A DNA stretch of 64,000 bases from Pohlia nutans (GCA_022496805.1 CM040088.1:19375001-19439000); one strand, 5' to 3'. Counted from the stretch's first letter, positions 1 to 15,100 are shown. The notes: generated by a model not told the origin, from the sequence alone. Translations and numbers: made by a program.

Positions 1-110
1 CATTCGTTGTACATGATTCGCCTCGTAATGGTCTACCTTCACCATGGCAGGAATCAATGATCTGGAGCATGGAGATCGATCGAAAAAAGCAAAAGAAAGG
101 GTGAGTGAAG
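1..110 (+). other. 5' leader / upstream of the PLD gene
   Basis: This short stretch precedes the chosen ATG at 111. An earlier ATG at 44 opens a different frame that runs only to 253, so it would be an upstream ORF overlapping the start if it is in the mRNA. The context of the 111 ATG (GTGAAGATGGCG, purine at -3 and G at +4) is favourable. The promoter is outside the window. Confidence 0.4.
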
Positions 111-3100
111 ATGGCGAGCCAAGATGGCGGGCTATGGGGGTTGGGCCGATACACAAGCGTTACAGAAACGTCCTCCGTGGATTCAGGCTATTACAGTTAC
201 GGGCCTCCAGCAGTACCACAGTACCCAGGCTCGCCGTCTTACTACACAGATAATGCTAGTAGTACTGCACCAAGTGCCCCATCCTACCCTGATTACTACT
301 CCCAAGCTGCCTATCCTCCATATCCAGACACTAGTAACAACACTAGTACCACGTCCTTATACCCTAAAATCCAGGCAGAAGCGCCTGCACAGGGCTACTA
401 CCCGCCTGTGGCATGGCCAGGCTCGCCGTATGTAGCAACACCGCCAGCAGCGCTGCAAGAGTATAACCCTAGTAATTCGTTTAATTCCAGAAATAATCCC
501 TATTTGTCAGCATATGCAGCTGTGCCGCAGGCTCCTCCGGGAGCGGGTAGTGGATCGTATGGAGCTCCTTATATCCAAGTTGCAGATCCCACTGTTGCGT
601 ATCCGCCACCTCCCAGTCTGGAGAGCCTCAACTTGGGTGGCTATGGCCGTGATGAGCCTCCCGCTCGGTTCCGCGCCAACAGCATGCCCGCGGGTATTCA
701 ATCGCTAACCTCCTCCCTCTCCTTTCTCTGTCAATTCGATTCTTTTTCTGCAAGCTGCAGAGCATTCTTGAGCAGTCGTGAGAATTCATCCTTTGATGGA
801 TTCAACCGAAAACGAAAAGCTCAAAAGACATTTTCCAAGGGTGTTGATGAACGTAGATTCTTTTTCAAGAGTGGTTAATTGCTCAAGAATGCTATGGAGT
901 GAACAGTCGATTTCACAAGCTTATGACAGTCACGTGCTTTTGGTAGCTAGGATTGGCAATTGCCAACTCTCTTACCATGCAAATTTTGAAGTTTATGTTG
1001 AGGGGGATTGGCAATCATCAACCTCCTTATCATATAGTTTTGTAATTTTTGTTATTTCAAGTGTAATGTGGGTGAGTGGAAAATTTTGTGGTGGCAGTTG
1101 GGAGGCCGTATGATTCATCAGCACCTCCGCCATACGTTCGGAGTAATTCCGAGTTTTCGTACCCGCAAACTCCTGCTGCACCTCCGCCAGCTTACAGTCG
1201 CAGCAATTCTGGTTACATGAATCCACAACAGCCAAGTCTCTACCCTTCCAGCCTGGCTCTGTATGGTGGTAACCCAGGTACATAGTTTTCTTGCACTCCT
1301 CACTAGCATTGGGAATGACTGACTAAGAAAAAATCCACGCTCTTTTAACAGAAATTCTCCCCTATACATAGGATTTTTAAAGAGGAATTCTCCCTTACTG
1401 CACATCTACATGTTTTCCCAAGTCCCTGGATTCTACATCTACATACTTAAAGTTACCCGGGGGTGCACTATGTTAAATTTATGGAAGTATACGTGAGTGC
1501 ACAAAAGGGGTATTAATTTGAACATTGCCATACTAGTATACATACAATAGACATATTTAGAGCTAAAAATGTTGACGTATACTTACATTAAACATATATT
1601 TAGGATTTGTATACAAAAGTTTATTAACATATAAACCCTCGTATACAAGGGGATTCTAAAGGGGGTCATGAACGCAGATGATTCTCAAACATAATGTAGA
1701 ATGCACCTCCGGGTATATTTATACATGTTATGAAAAAATAATACCTTCACCCAATGTGTACAATGTACGTGAATGTCTCATGTACACTCACGTGAGTATG
1801 TATAGGCTACAAGAGTGCACTTTCCAGGTCTTGTCTAGGCTCCCTCTAATTTGAAATGGGAGCTACATAATAGAGCCAATCTATGCAGAGCTTTGTTCAG
1901 TCAATACGTTTCATCTACAATTTATATATGGTTATGGTTATATATGCGCATTTTCTCAAAATAGTAGTATGTTGAGGTGGTAGCAAATTCATTAGGTGAT
2001 TTCAATTTGTTGTCAATGGGTATCACTTTAATAATAATTTCCCACACATTGATAACAATGAGAGGAATGAATGGAAGGAAGAATAAGGAAAAAAACTAGA
2101 TAACTTTTAACAGCTGGGAGGTTAGAGAACGTTATTGGACATAATGTCAAGTTCTTCTATTACAATCATCACAAATGTTCACTTTTGGTTAATCTAAAGG
2201 CTCTCATTTAGGCTAAAAGAAAATATAGCCTTTTTTTGACCCACCAACTAGAATACTGCAAAGTTGCCTCGAAATCACAACTTGGCATTAATATGTTTTA
2301 TTAACACACTCCTAGACAGTTACTACTCTCTCCGTTTCATAATAAGAGTCCAAAACCACATATTTTCTTGCGTCAATTTAAGAGTCCACATTCATTGTGT
2401 TGCCTTCTTACATTGACTTCCTACGTTTTTCATCCCTTTCTATCAAGACACCCGGTTCCAAAAGTTGCCATTGCTTTTCATCCCTTTCGACATGGGCAGT
2501 CTATTTCCGTCTTAAATCTCAAATTTTTCTACAAAGTGGACTCTTATTATGAAACGGAGGGAGTATATTTCTTGTCTTGTCCTTGACATTCACTTTTTTC
2601 TGCGCAGGAGATCTGAATTCAAGTCCACAAAATAATAATAATAATGACATGACAAGCATGATCCCGGTGTCGCCCTCGTTCCGCAATTCGCTAGCACGTG
2701 GAGGGGGCACTTTGCTCCACGGAACGCTGGAGGTGACGATCTCGGAGGCGGTGCGATTGCCCAACATGGACGTGTTCTCCCAAAAGATCTCGGATTTCGC
2801 GGCCGGGCTCAACGTGTTCCAGAAATCCAAGAACAAGCAAAAGCTGAATGCACCCAATGTGCGCATCACGAGCGACCCGTACGTGACGGTCGTGCTGGCG
2901 GAGGCCCGGGTGGCGCGTACCCGGGTGGTGAGCAACAGCGTCAACCCAGAGTGGAAAGAGCACTTCTCCATCCCGGTGGCGCACCACGTGCACTTCATTG
3001 TCTTCACAGTCAAGGACCAGGACATGCTCGGGACGCAGCACATTGGCGATGTCAAAATCCCCGTGGAGCAGGTGCCCGGCCCCCTGCCCCCCGCCCGGGG

Positions 3101-6100
3101 ACATCAATTCTTACTGGATGCTAAATCACACTTATGAACAAAGGAAGGATAATGTCTTAGAGCATCTCCACGAGGAACCCGGAACCCATCACGGAAAGGC
3201 CATTTGACCCGAGCCACATCACTAGAAGAAATCCAGGCTTTCATGACTGTAACTTTATGACTAAAAAAATGTCCTGAATGATCACTAAAAATTGTCCAAT
3301 ATGACTCAAATTTCAGTTATTATGGACAATTTGAGTCGTAAAATTGTAGTCACGAAAGCATGGATTTCTTCTATTGCATGCAGGTTTGAAAACCTCCGGG
3401 TCACAAAAAGTGCGCAGTCTAGGAGCCCCGACCCGGCCTTTGACCAACCCTTGACCTTGAGGTGCTGGAAGCATGTTGCACTAGTAGAAAAGGTGACGCT
3501 CCCTAGGGAGATGTCCAGGCAAAACCACTGTGCATGCGTGGAATTGGGCACCACATGCCTGGGCAACTCCCTCAGCAATGCCACCTTTTCTACTAGTGTT
3601 ATGAAGTGCATGTGGGGAATGTTTCAGATCCGGTATCGGGCGGGAGGGCCGTTCTAGGGTCTCAATCCGGATCCTCATGGGGATGCTCTTAGAGGCTTAT
3701 AAGTTATATGGAATTTTGACGAACATATAGAATATTCTTAAAATAAATTTTTGAACCCCTATTTGACAAGTAATAAATAAAAATCACCCTATGTTTGTTT
3801 GAACGTAGTTTTCTAATACATGGGTAGTGATGCAGGTGTTGCATGGTGGGGTGGTCAATGGTTGGTTTGATGTGTTGGATGCACAAGGGCGGCAAACGAG
3901 GTCAAATGCGCAGCTGCAATTGCGTGCGAGTTATGTTCCGGTGGAGCAGAATGCAATCTACACGCAGGGGACGGCATCCGCGGGTGATTCGCACGCGGTG
4001 CCCTTCACATATTTCCCGTCGCGGAAGGGATGCCGGCTCACGCTTTACCAGGACACTCATCACTATGACCACTTTCGTCCGCGCATTCACTTGGAGGGAG
4101 GCAAGATGTACGAGCCCCGGCGATGCTGGGAGGATTTGTGCGCAGCCATTCACGACGCGCAGCACCTCATTTACATTGCAGGCCAGTGAAAATGTTTGTG
4201 CGAATTTTAGCTAAGTTGCTACACACTAGTAGAGAAGGTGGCGCTCCCATGGGAGATGCCCAGGCAAAGTCGCTATGCATGCGTGGAGTTGGGCACTACT
4301 TGCCTGGGCATCTCCCTCGGTAGTGCCACCTTTTCTACTATTGTACAGGAAAAGAAAAAAATGATACTAATTTTCACATTGGGGGGGGCGGGGCGGTCAC
4401 TTCCAAATATTCCATAATGACTTGTGAACAAATAAAAGGGTCCAAACAAATCTTTGAAGGTAATAATTAATCAACACTTTAAGATGCGTTATAAAATGTT
4501 TGATGAATAACAAAAATGGAGTTGATGCACAAAGCTAAGTTGTAAATATCAATGTGAAGATCACATCTGTATAGTTGGATTTATCATATTCTTATTAATA
4601 AATTGTTATTAGATTTTTGAGCTTTTCTTTTGAAATTAATTAAAAATTGCACATTAACAAAAGAAAAATTAAATTTTTTTGAATAACATGCACTACGAGA
4701 TGGTATGATTTCCATTATTTGATTCTACTTATTTTGGAAAATCATGTTTAAGGTCTCACTTTTTGAACTAAGAATGAAACTTGACATAATTAAAAAAAAA
4801 TTACAATATCTTATTTTGAAAATTTATATTGTACAAATGATAGTCAACTAGCACAAGAACCAAGAGAAATTTGGATGGATGAAAATTTGTACATGATGCA
4901 GTCAAGAGATAGGTTACAGTTTGTTCGTCGTCCATTATATGAACGCAAGTGCGTCAAAAGGGTTAATATGTAAAGGGTTGATATGGGGTACTCAAAATTG
5001 ATTACAAGAATAAAAATGTGAATACTACTAATTATTGTAAGAATTACTTTTATTTTTTAGGGTACTTTTAAATACCCTATTGTCTCAGGTGGTACCTAAA
5101 AGAATACATAGTGACCCCGTGATTTTCATTTTTGAGGGAATTAACCAAATGGCTTCTCCCAATGTGGTGAAATTAGCCAATTTTATACTATATATAGTCA
5201 TTTGCTACAAATGCATTAAGGAATCTAGAATATTTTGCCAAAATTGGCTATCAAATCTTCACATCTATAGCAATTTTGCTAAGGAGGCTGAAATTCCTCA
5301 CGTTCACTTTTGCAGGGTGGTCTGTGTATGACAAGGTGAAGCTGATCCGAGATTTCCAGCGACCCGTCCCGGCCGGAGGGAACTTGACCCTGGGTGAGCT
5401 TCTCAAGTTGAAGGCCAGCCAGGGCGTCCGCGTTCTGTTGATGATCTGGGATGACAAAACCTCGCACGACATGGCCTTAGTGAAGACGGTCAGCTTTTTT
5501 CTTCCCATAAATTTATTTTTTGAAAAAACGAGGGGTTTTTAGAGGGGGTCGTGAACGCATGTGATTCTCAAACATAATGTAGAGTGCACCCCTCGGGTGT
5601 ACTGTGCACTCATTTAATCTAAATCGTTCGATTTCAATTTTCTGGTTGATCTAGTGGTTCAAAAGAACAGCTTTGGTCATGAGTTCTAGCCCATTGCATG
5701 TGAACATCATAGCATTTTTTTGGTCAAAAAAAACAAATAAATCTGAACAAGGGGGAATGGCCTGATATGGGTACCTCTTTTACGCGTCTTACATAATGTG
5801 ACATATGTCTAACTCATTTATGTGTGCTAGAAATTCCACCTTTAACATCATGTATATAGTTGCAGCCATGGTGTCTATAACACCCTCTAATTTTTGTAAT
5901 TTTCCAATGTTTTTCTCTTACCAAAAAAAATATTTCTCAAAAATCACACTATTTTTGGAGGGGGTACCCATATGAGGTCATCACCCCAAGAGGAAGTCCA
6001 AATAGGACCTACTCAAAACTTTTCAAAAAAACATGGAACCCAATTTGGGCTTCATGGTCCTTTAGGAGTTAAGTGAATGAACATTGAATTTATATAATTT

Positions 6101-9100
6101 TCATGTTGTCATAAATAATGTTGGTGTAATGTAATTGTTGTGACTTAATGTTAGTTTGATATTAGTGTTGACTTAATATTGACTTAACATTCTATTACAT
6201 TAACTTACCTTACTAACTTTATGAACCTAATGGAGATCTTTTAAGATGAATAAGGCACAAAGTTTTTGCACCCACATTCCAATGTTAGCGAATCTTTAGA
6301 GTTGTATCTTATGTGAATTCCTTAACCCTTAAAAGGCCCTTGGGGTCCCTCTTTACAACCTATATTTAGCCTTATAATTGTTCAATTGTGGTTTACGATA
6401 TGAACTGTGATATATTGTTAGATACATATTATCCCAATTATCAATTTTGTTTTGTATTGAAAAGTGTTTGGTCATTGTTATTTTGAATAAATACCACCAA
6501 ATGAAAAATATACTATACGGCCGCAAAAGGCTTTAGGGCCGTTTAATCCTTGAACTGCCCGAAAGCCCTTTATGGCCGTATAGTATATTCTATATTCGAT
6601 AGTATTTGATCAAAAGAACAATGACCAAACACTTCTCAGTACAAAGTAAATTAACAATCATGATAATATGTATATAACAATATATCACGATTCATATATT
6701 AAATTACAATTGAACAATTATAAGGCCAAATACAGGTTGTAGAGAGGGGACCCCAAGGGCCTTTTAAGGGTTAGGGGTTAAAAAACTGACTGCAAGGTTG
6801 TTGTTTGCACTTGGAGGGGGTACTTGAAATTAAATTTAGTAGAATTATGTATATGGGAAATTTGAAAATTGATACCGTTTTGTTGTGCCATACGCAGGAT
6901 GGTGTGATGAATACACATGACGAAGAAACCAAGAAATATTTCAAGGGTACGGGTGTACGATGTGTTCTAGCTGCGCGATACGGTGCCTCCAAGATGAGTT
7001 GGTTCAGGCAACAGGTGCTCTTTACTGCTCTTAATTGTGTGGTAGCCACTATGCGGTTAGTCTACGTACGTTATCCCCTAAAGGACCAAGGATTCATGGT
7101 TTTAAAATGACCAATTAAATCGATCATATTGTGAAAAAAATCATTAAAATGAGACCATGTTTTCTATCACTAGAATTAGTGAAGAACATTGCATGTGTTG
7201 GTCCAAAAAAATATGAGTTTGAACATAAGGAAGTCCACATAAGACTTACTCAAAAATGCTAAGAAGCCATGAGGCCCAATTCGGGCTTTTTGGTCCTTTA
7301 GGGGTTATACATGAAGCACTAGTAGGAAAGGTGGCACTATGGAGGGAGATGCCCAGGCAAGTAGTGCTTAATTCCACGCATGCACAGTGATTTTGCCTGG
7401 GGAGCGCCACCTTTTCTACTAGTGAGGGTATCGTTTCCAATCACCATGTCCAAGGACTTTTTAAAAGAATTTTGAAGATGGCGAAATGACACATATAACG
7501 GTGAAAAACCCAAAAAAAAAATAACACATTGACGAGCATCAAAATTATTTTGATGCACGCACATGATACTAAGTGAATTACCAGGGTTTTGTTTTTGCAG
7601 CCAGACACTAGTGTCATGGCACAATCACAATGGTTTAAATCAATGGAGGGACCACCCTCTATTGCCTGCATGGTGTACTATTACGGTGCAAAAAAAATAA
7701 AAAATAAAAAATAAAAAACCGTGATGGTTACATTATTTAGGTAGAGCTAACTAGTCAAGTGATTTGGGATCCAACAAGCTCTCACTGTACAGTACAGTAC
7801 CCAGCAATAATTCTTGGCATTTTCCTTTTACACACACAATTTCATGTCAACAAAAAATGCTCGTGCACCGTGCATGATTATGGAGAGTGTGATTAGATGG
7901 GGTTGAGTGTGCATTATGATTTTCACTAATGTATTCAAGATCACAACCATGTGTTACTAAAATCAAACAAGGGTTAGGGGTTACAAGACTTATTGTTGGG
8001 TACTGTACATCCAGTCCAAGTATGATTATGTCATCTTCTTTGTTGGAGAGAAGTACACTGAAATGTTTATCCATTTTATATCTCACAAGAACATACTCCC
8101 TCTATCCCACTAAAAACCCATGTTCTTCTTTGTAAATTAGAAAAGAAAGCATGGGTTTTTAGTAGGACAGAGGGAGTACTACTTACGGAGTATTAAACAA
8201 CAAGTTAGTTGGCCGCCCAAAGGTTTGTGAATTATAACAAAAGGTTACTCACATGTATGGTAGTATCAAATGGTCATACCAATTTACCACCCATACTAAA
8301 TATTGACAATGGTGTAGCTGACAGAAACACTGGTTAGTAAGATCACATAAACATACATAACACTAGATTAGCAATTTTTTCACTTGGCCAAGTGCATTGT
8401 CCGATGTCCATGATGGTGCAAAATTTGCACTTTTCTGAAATTTTACTCCCCTGAAATTTCATATATTTTCATTTTCAAAATAGCAACAACACATTCATTC
8501 ATATCAAATTTGCCGTGTGGATGATTTTCGTGTTCACAGGTCGTTGGAACTTTGTACTCACATCATCAAAAGATGACGATAGTTGATAGTGGACCGTACG
8601 ACCGGAGGACTGTGACGAGTTTTATAGGCGGTCTGGATCTTACCGGTGGTCGCTGGGACACGCCTTCCCACACTCTGTTTGCTTCCTTGGAAAAGGAGCA
8701 TAAACATGATTTTCGCAATAAGTCATGGCCGGTGCGTTTTTTCTCTTCCTTCTTCACCTTGATAATAGATGTCATTCTTATAGTGCCGCATAATAAAGAT
8801 GCGTAATTTTCTAATGCTTTCATAGTAACATTCTTGTATAAATTGAAACACTAAATTTTTTTCAACTACGGTCAGCGGACTCATTCTAAACAATGTTTCC
8901 ATTGCCACTAGACTGTACTTGGCACTTTCATCTTAAAAGAAGGATGTAGGCCGACTGTACATGGTTTAACTTTTTCTTGCAAATTGGTTAGGCATGTACA
9001 ATCGTCCTACATCGCCCTTTTTAGAATGAAAGTATTAAGTACATTATGGTGGCAAAAGGAACAATGTTGGCAACAGATGTCATCACCTTATATTAGCTGG

Positions 9101-12100
9101 AAACTAGTTGTCATTTGCAAAAAGAACTCCTTAATTCATGCATTTTGTAACCCATAACCACCTGTCAAAGTTGCAATTGAGAATAAGAATTATTTTATCT
9201 TTATTGGAGGGCATTGCACATTCTATGTTGCATTGATAGGTTTAAGCTTTGATTGTCGTTGCTACAAAGAACATGTTTTTATAGTTCTTTAATTTGCTAC
9301 AAAGAACATAAAAGAAAAGTTGACCTTTCCAATGTGTCAAGTTTTCTTTGGTTATGAGGGAGATGGTTACAACCCATGCTTTTGTGTTCAATGTGAGCCC
9401 TACAATGAACTTAAAAAGTACACTTTTGAATGTAAGTTCTTGATTCAAGGGTACAACTTCATAATATATTCAACAACTTTCTCAAGCCTCCAAGCTCCTT
9501 GAAGATTATTCGGTCCATAATCTTGTCCTAAAGATGACATTATAGTGCACTTGGTTTAAATAGACCCTTCATTGAACACGATCTAATTATTATGTCTAGG
9601 AAATAATGTGAAAGAACAGAACTTCATTATGGAAATAATATTCCTCACTTTTCATGTTGCTCAAGATGTCAATTCTCATAATGAGGCTTTACTTTCACAT
9701 AATTATTTAATCAACAAGAACATTCCAGAACCCAAAAATACACTCTAAAATGTTCTTGATTCACAACTTAGTATTATGTCCTATAACGTTTTCAAACCTC
9801 CCATCTCTTTGAAGATTTTCCAGTCCATATATAATACGAGACATTTGTTCATGAGTAACTACTCCTCTTCATGCTATGTGTATTTTGATTGAGCATAGCC
9901 ATGTTAGAGTAATAGAATATTCATAGATACTCCTATTGCTTTATTGAATGGTTTTCTTTTTAATAATCTGGGTGTTCGGGGAGTTTACTTCCAAAAATTT
10001 ACAAATGGCGTGTAAAAAAATATAGGGTCCAAATAAATCTTGGGGAAGGTAATTTTTATAAATGAATTACATTAATATAGGATGCTCAAAATTGATTACA
10101 ATAATAAATATGAGAATATTCTTGAGATATTACTAATTATAGTGAGAATTATTTTTATTTTTAAGGGTACTTTTAAATAGCCATTTTTCACACGTGATAC
10201 GCAAAAAATAGAAAGAGTGACCTTCCCGAGTGCTGGATGAAACAGCATGCACCTGATAGTGGCGGTCCAAGGCAGCCTTGGCATGATTGGCACTGTAAAA
10301 TCGAAGGCCATGCCGCGTACGATGTCCTCACCAACTTTGAACAACGTTGGAACAAAGCTACTAAATTGCATGATGATGAGCTCCTCGATATCGACAGACG
10401 TGACCGCCTTTTGGGCCCTTCAAATAGAGCCCCTCCCAGCGGAGACCCGGCTCTGGTTGTCACGAGCGATTATGATGCCGACACTTGGCAAGTGCAGGTT
10501 GGTCTCTTGGATCTAGTCCTAAATGCTTTTAAGTTGCTTCAATATGTTGTACTCCCTCTATCCCATAAAAAGACCATGAAAACTATTGAAGACTCAGCAA
10601 AGTAGTTTTCATGGTCTTTTTATGAGCAGAGTAGTTTTCATGGTCTTTTTATGAGCAGAGTAATTTTCATGGTCTTTTTATGGGACAGAGGGAGTACTAT
10701 GTATCATACATACATCTTCAGGGATTGTGGTAGTCATAGCATAGAGAGATTTTGAACTTGAGATGTTTGTTTATAAGAATCTGTCATATTAGCATAATTG
10801 TCATATTTGAGGGTGTTTTTAATCCCTTAGTCCTTGAATCTTTAATTTTTAATTTTTAATTTTAAAAATTAATTTTAAAAAAACTTTAAGCCTCAATATG
10901 TAATATAAAACATTTGAAGTACGTTTACACCATTCAATGTTATAAAATAAATTTTCTTCTTGCCATTGTTATAACAAAGATTTTTTCTTTAAAAATTTCA
11001 AAGTCTTATAGATATGAAAATGGACAGACACTTTTGTCTACTCATGCAATTAGGGATTAACCCCTAAATTTCCAACCATCCGGAAAGTGGACAATGTACA
11101 GAATCAAACACAGTTTTCTCATCCGTCATTGATTTTTTGCAGTGTGGATTTTTTCACTATATATTTTATGGGAAGTTAGCTTCATGTATGTGTAATTTGA
11201 TTAGGAAGGAGGTGATTTGTGAAATTTGTATGCCTCATGTTGTAGTGATTCACCCAAAATTTTGAAGATTTCAGTGTAAACATGCTCTTGAAAAAGTCAA
11301 CTCAAAAAATTAAGCAACCAAAACATCTCCAAAAATTGCTACAATGAGAGTATTACATTTCAACCAATCACAAAAATTTCATGTACAAATAGTCAATATC
11401 TTATTTGTAATCAAATTACAAAAGAATATTGAATTTTAAGATTCAAATTTTTTACAAAAACATTGGTGACAACAATCATAGATCTAACCGTATGGATAGA
11501 ATCAAAAAAATCATAATGTACAACTTTTATTCATATATCAAGTTCAAAATATCCCTCTTAGTTACATTTTATAAGACATCTTTGAAATTCTCCAAATCTG
11601 GAGAGGGGTGAGGACGTTAAGGGGTTAAAGAGGTGAGAATGAAGCTGGGTCTATCTCATTCTTATGAATGAATCCCTTTTCCATTTGTTTTTAACATCGC
11701 TTGCTCATTACTTTGTTTTTATTTGTCAATTTGAATTATACATGTTTATGCACTTTGAATGCATGTTCCCTCTTGGCATTTACTTTGACATCATCATACT
11801 TTCTAAAGTACACTATCCTATTACCACCATGTTTCCAATTATGCCCTCATGTTTTGGTGGTGTACATTCCAAATCGAAGATGTTTATTGTCGGTACATGA
11901 GAGCGGAATTGGAAACATGGTGGTAATAGGTTGGTGTACCTTAATCCTTCATGTTGACATTGTAACTTTGGACTGCACCGTTTTGTTGGATTTTTCAATC
12001 ACTTTCCAACAAAAACACAATTATACTTAATTTCAGACTTTTAAATCAAAATGAGCACAATTCAATCTAAATATGGACTATTTGTATATTTATAGCACAT

Positions 12101-15100
12101 ACAATTTAAATATAAACTTGTAAAATATTATATATATATATATAGTATTACTAACATTAAATATAAGTTGTATAAGGTGTTTAAGGTGATCATCTTAAAA
12201 TCCTTTAGGTCTGAAATTCGAATAAAAGGCTCAATTTAACAAATATGGTGTTCAGGGTACATGGCGCTTAATTGGCATGGATTGTATTCTTGCAGATATT
12301 CAGGTCCATTGATAGTGGTTCCGTTAAGGGGTTTCCAACTACTTATGAAGAGGTTACAAAACAGGTAATCTCCTTCTACACTTAACCCTCTCAATTTCAC
12401 TTGAAAACATATCATACATATTTATGCCGTCTGGAAAGTTTTATGTTCATTTCGACTATTTCAAAAAAAAATTAATATGAAATTCGGCAAAGTCTACTTA
12501 TAATTTCCAAAAAAAATCAGAATCTGTCATGTTGTGTACACATGTAATCCCCAGCCAGCCAGCGCTCCGTTGGTTTTCAAAGCTCCTCCCGTACGGGAGA
12601 ACCCACGCCTCACAGGGTTAACCTATGAGGCGTGAAGGCCTGGCTGACCCGGGGATTACGTTGGGCGAGGTCCTCTCAGTTGTGCCTCCTTTATGGGAGG
12701 CCCTTTTCGTCGGTTAGGCAAAGCCCTCCCTCCTCAGCAGGCCTCACATAAGGGAGGCCCTCCTTGATCGGGCCTCTCCCCTTTACGTAATTGGACAATT
12801 TTCACATGTCAAGTTTTGAACACATGGGAGAAGAGCCCATTTGTCACAGTGCAATTAGAGAGGGTTGAGTGCAGAAGTTTACATATGTATTCTCAGAGCA
12901 TTTGCACTCATGCCCTTTCAGAGTCTGACACACGCAATAACTAGATGAAAAATGCTAAGGGCCCGGCTTCCAAAATGCCTCTTGACCCTCAATCCTAGCG
13001 TGTTAAGAAATGACCCTTCAAATCTAAGTGTAGTTGACTATATCCTACATTCTACTTGTGATTGGTCCATTGACTATTTTGGTGCTTGAGGGTGCATTCG
13101 AGTGTAAGTGCAAGGGCTCTTCAAATGCAGATGAATAATTTTAGCGAGTCAACTTTAGCGTGCATGGGTGCAGATGCTCTCAGGGTCTCTCGAGCATGTT
13201 TCGGTTCTCGAGCAGTAGTATCACTTTTTAAAATTGAAACATGTCAAAATGACATCGTCATCTTTCTTGTGCACGTTGAGACAATTTAAATGCTGACATG
13301 GCATGCGGTGGAATCATGTATGCAGTGTCTTGTGTGGGGAAAGAGTGTTGCCATAGACATCAGCATACACATGGCTTATGTGAAAGCCATTCGCTCCGCG
13401 CAGCATTCCATTTATATTGAGAACCAGTATTTTCTGGGATCGTCCTACAACTGGCCCGACTACAAGACTGCAGGTAATAAAATAAATTCGCTTCTGAATA
13501 ATTCGCCTCTAACTTTTGCTGAAATCCTCTTGTCATAAACGCAATCGCCAGTTTCATACTCATCTAGTTCTTGATTGGTTTTGCATCAATTTCCATCACT
13601 TTAAGCTCTTCTCCTTATATGGAGGGGGATTATAGTTGGAAATGTTGAAAATGAGAGATTTGGGAAGGGGGAAGAAAACAAAACATATATTATTTGAACT
13701 ACAAATGTATGTTTTTTGTGAATTGTAGGGATGCCCATTTCTAGAGAGAGCTATTTTCATATTTAATTGAATCTTAACTTGTTGAGTTTTAATTGGTGGA
13801 GGTCCCCTTGCAAGTGACGATTTATGGCCCATTTTTTAATTTATTGATTAACTGCAAATGTGGGTGATTAAACCCCTAACAGACCAAGAAGTCCAAATTG
13901 GGCCTTGTATTATTTTTTTTAGCAGTTTTGAGTAGGTTCTATGTGAACTTCCTTTTGTTTGTTTCTTGACCATCATATGCATTATTCTTCATTGATTCCA
14001 ATGATACAAAATTTAATCTCATCTGAATTATGATATGTTTCACAATATGATCAATTGAATTTGTCATTTTAAAACCATGAATCCTTGGTCCTTTAGGGGT
14101 TAACCCTGGCCTGCTGATGTTGCGCAGGTGCCAATCATCTGATTCCAATGGAACTTACGTTGAAGATCTGTAGTAAGATCAGAGAGGGCAAGCGGTTCGC
14201 GGTGTACATTGTGATTCCTATGTGGCCCGAAGGTGTTCCCGATAGTGCTCCAGTTCAAGAGATCCTGTTTTTTCAGGTACGCTTGTCCCTCTCTATTATG
14301 ACATACTTGGGAAACCCTAACTTCAAGGTGGCAGGCATGGATTAGTCACAGAAATGACTCGTCACATGTGTATGTATGACTTCAAACAATAATAATATTG
14401 TCATATCATGGAGTGTCATAATATGGAGACTGAGTAGACTGTAATGTTTTTGGTACTTCAAATTCCTTGCTAATTTGCCAATGGAGTGTCACATAATCCA
14501 TGGCAACCAAACATTGGATATGAAGAATATAGAATCTTGTTCTCCTTTAGTATTATGGTGTCTTTTTTTTAGATAATACTATGACATCTTTTTTAGATAG
14601 GATCCAACTATTGAGGTTATGGAAGGAGAAATAATGACATCCCTTGTGGCATTATCACATTACTTTGCTAGTTCATTTGGGAATTGATTACAACATGATG
14701 TTTACACTAGTAGGAAATGTGTCGTTTTTCACTTACTATAAATGAAAATGGAATGAAACTGTGCTAGTGCTAGGCACATGGGCTGTGTCAGTACTGGTAA
14801 GTGGTTTTGGTCACAAGAAGACAGAAACATAAGCATAATATTCAACCATTGTTCACTGTTCCCACGAAATGGGGAATGAAAAAAAATAAAATTCTAATGT
14901 GAGACATGGGGCGAGATCAGACACAAACAATGAAGATGATGTACAGTCTGATTGCCGACACGCTGCGAGAGTGCGGGCTTTCGCATCAACACCCGACGGA
15001 CTACTTGAATTTTTATTGCCTTGGAAATAGAGAGACCAAACCGCATGGAGAATCTGAGCCTCGCAAACCACCTGAGTATAACTCAAAGCAGGTCAGTTGG

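Larger units (their letters stand above)
3160..3688. mobile_element. Harbinger-like MITE (GAGCATCTCC family), copy 1, PLD intron 3
   Basis: It begins GAGCATCTCCACGAGGA and ends TCCTCATGGGGATGCTC, with TTA immediately outside both ends (3157-3159 and 3689-3691). The 3-bp TWA duplication fits PIF/Harbinger. It carries two further foldback elements (3220-3376 and 3479-3598), which account for its length compared with the ~290-bp sister copies. Confidence 0.75.

Noticed and set aside
44..253. ATG at 44 as the PLD start
   Set aside because: Its frame ends at 253 and lacks the Pro/Tyr-rich sequence; the ATG at 111 leads into the conserved reading frame.
3072..3137. Read-through of PLD exon 3 to a stop at 3137
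   Set aside because: The residues after VEQ are not C2-like, whereas splicing to 3836 restores the C2 end ([15 protein letters not shown]).
10231..10245. Earlier in-frame acceptor for PLD exon 8 (after CCCGAG)
   Set aside because: It would add five residues, making the spacing between the FRN and PRQPWHD motifs worse than with the acceptor at 10245.
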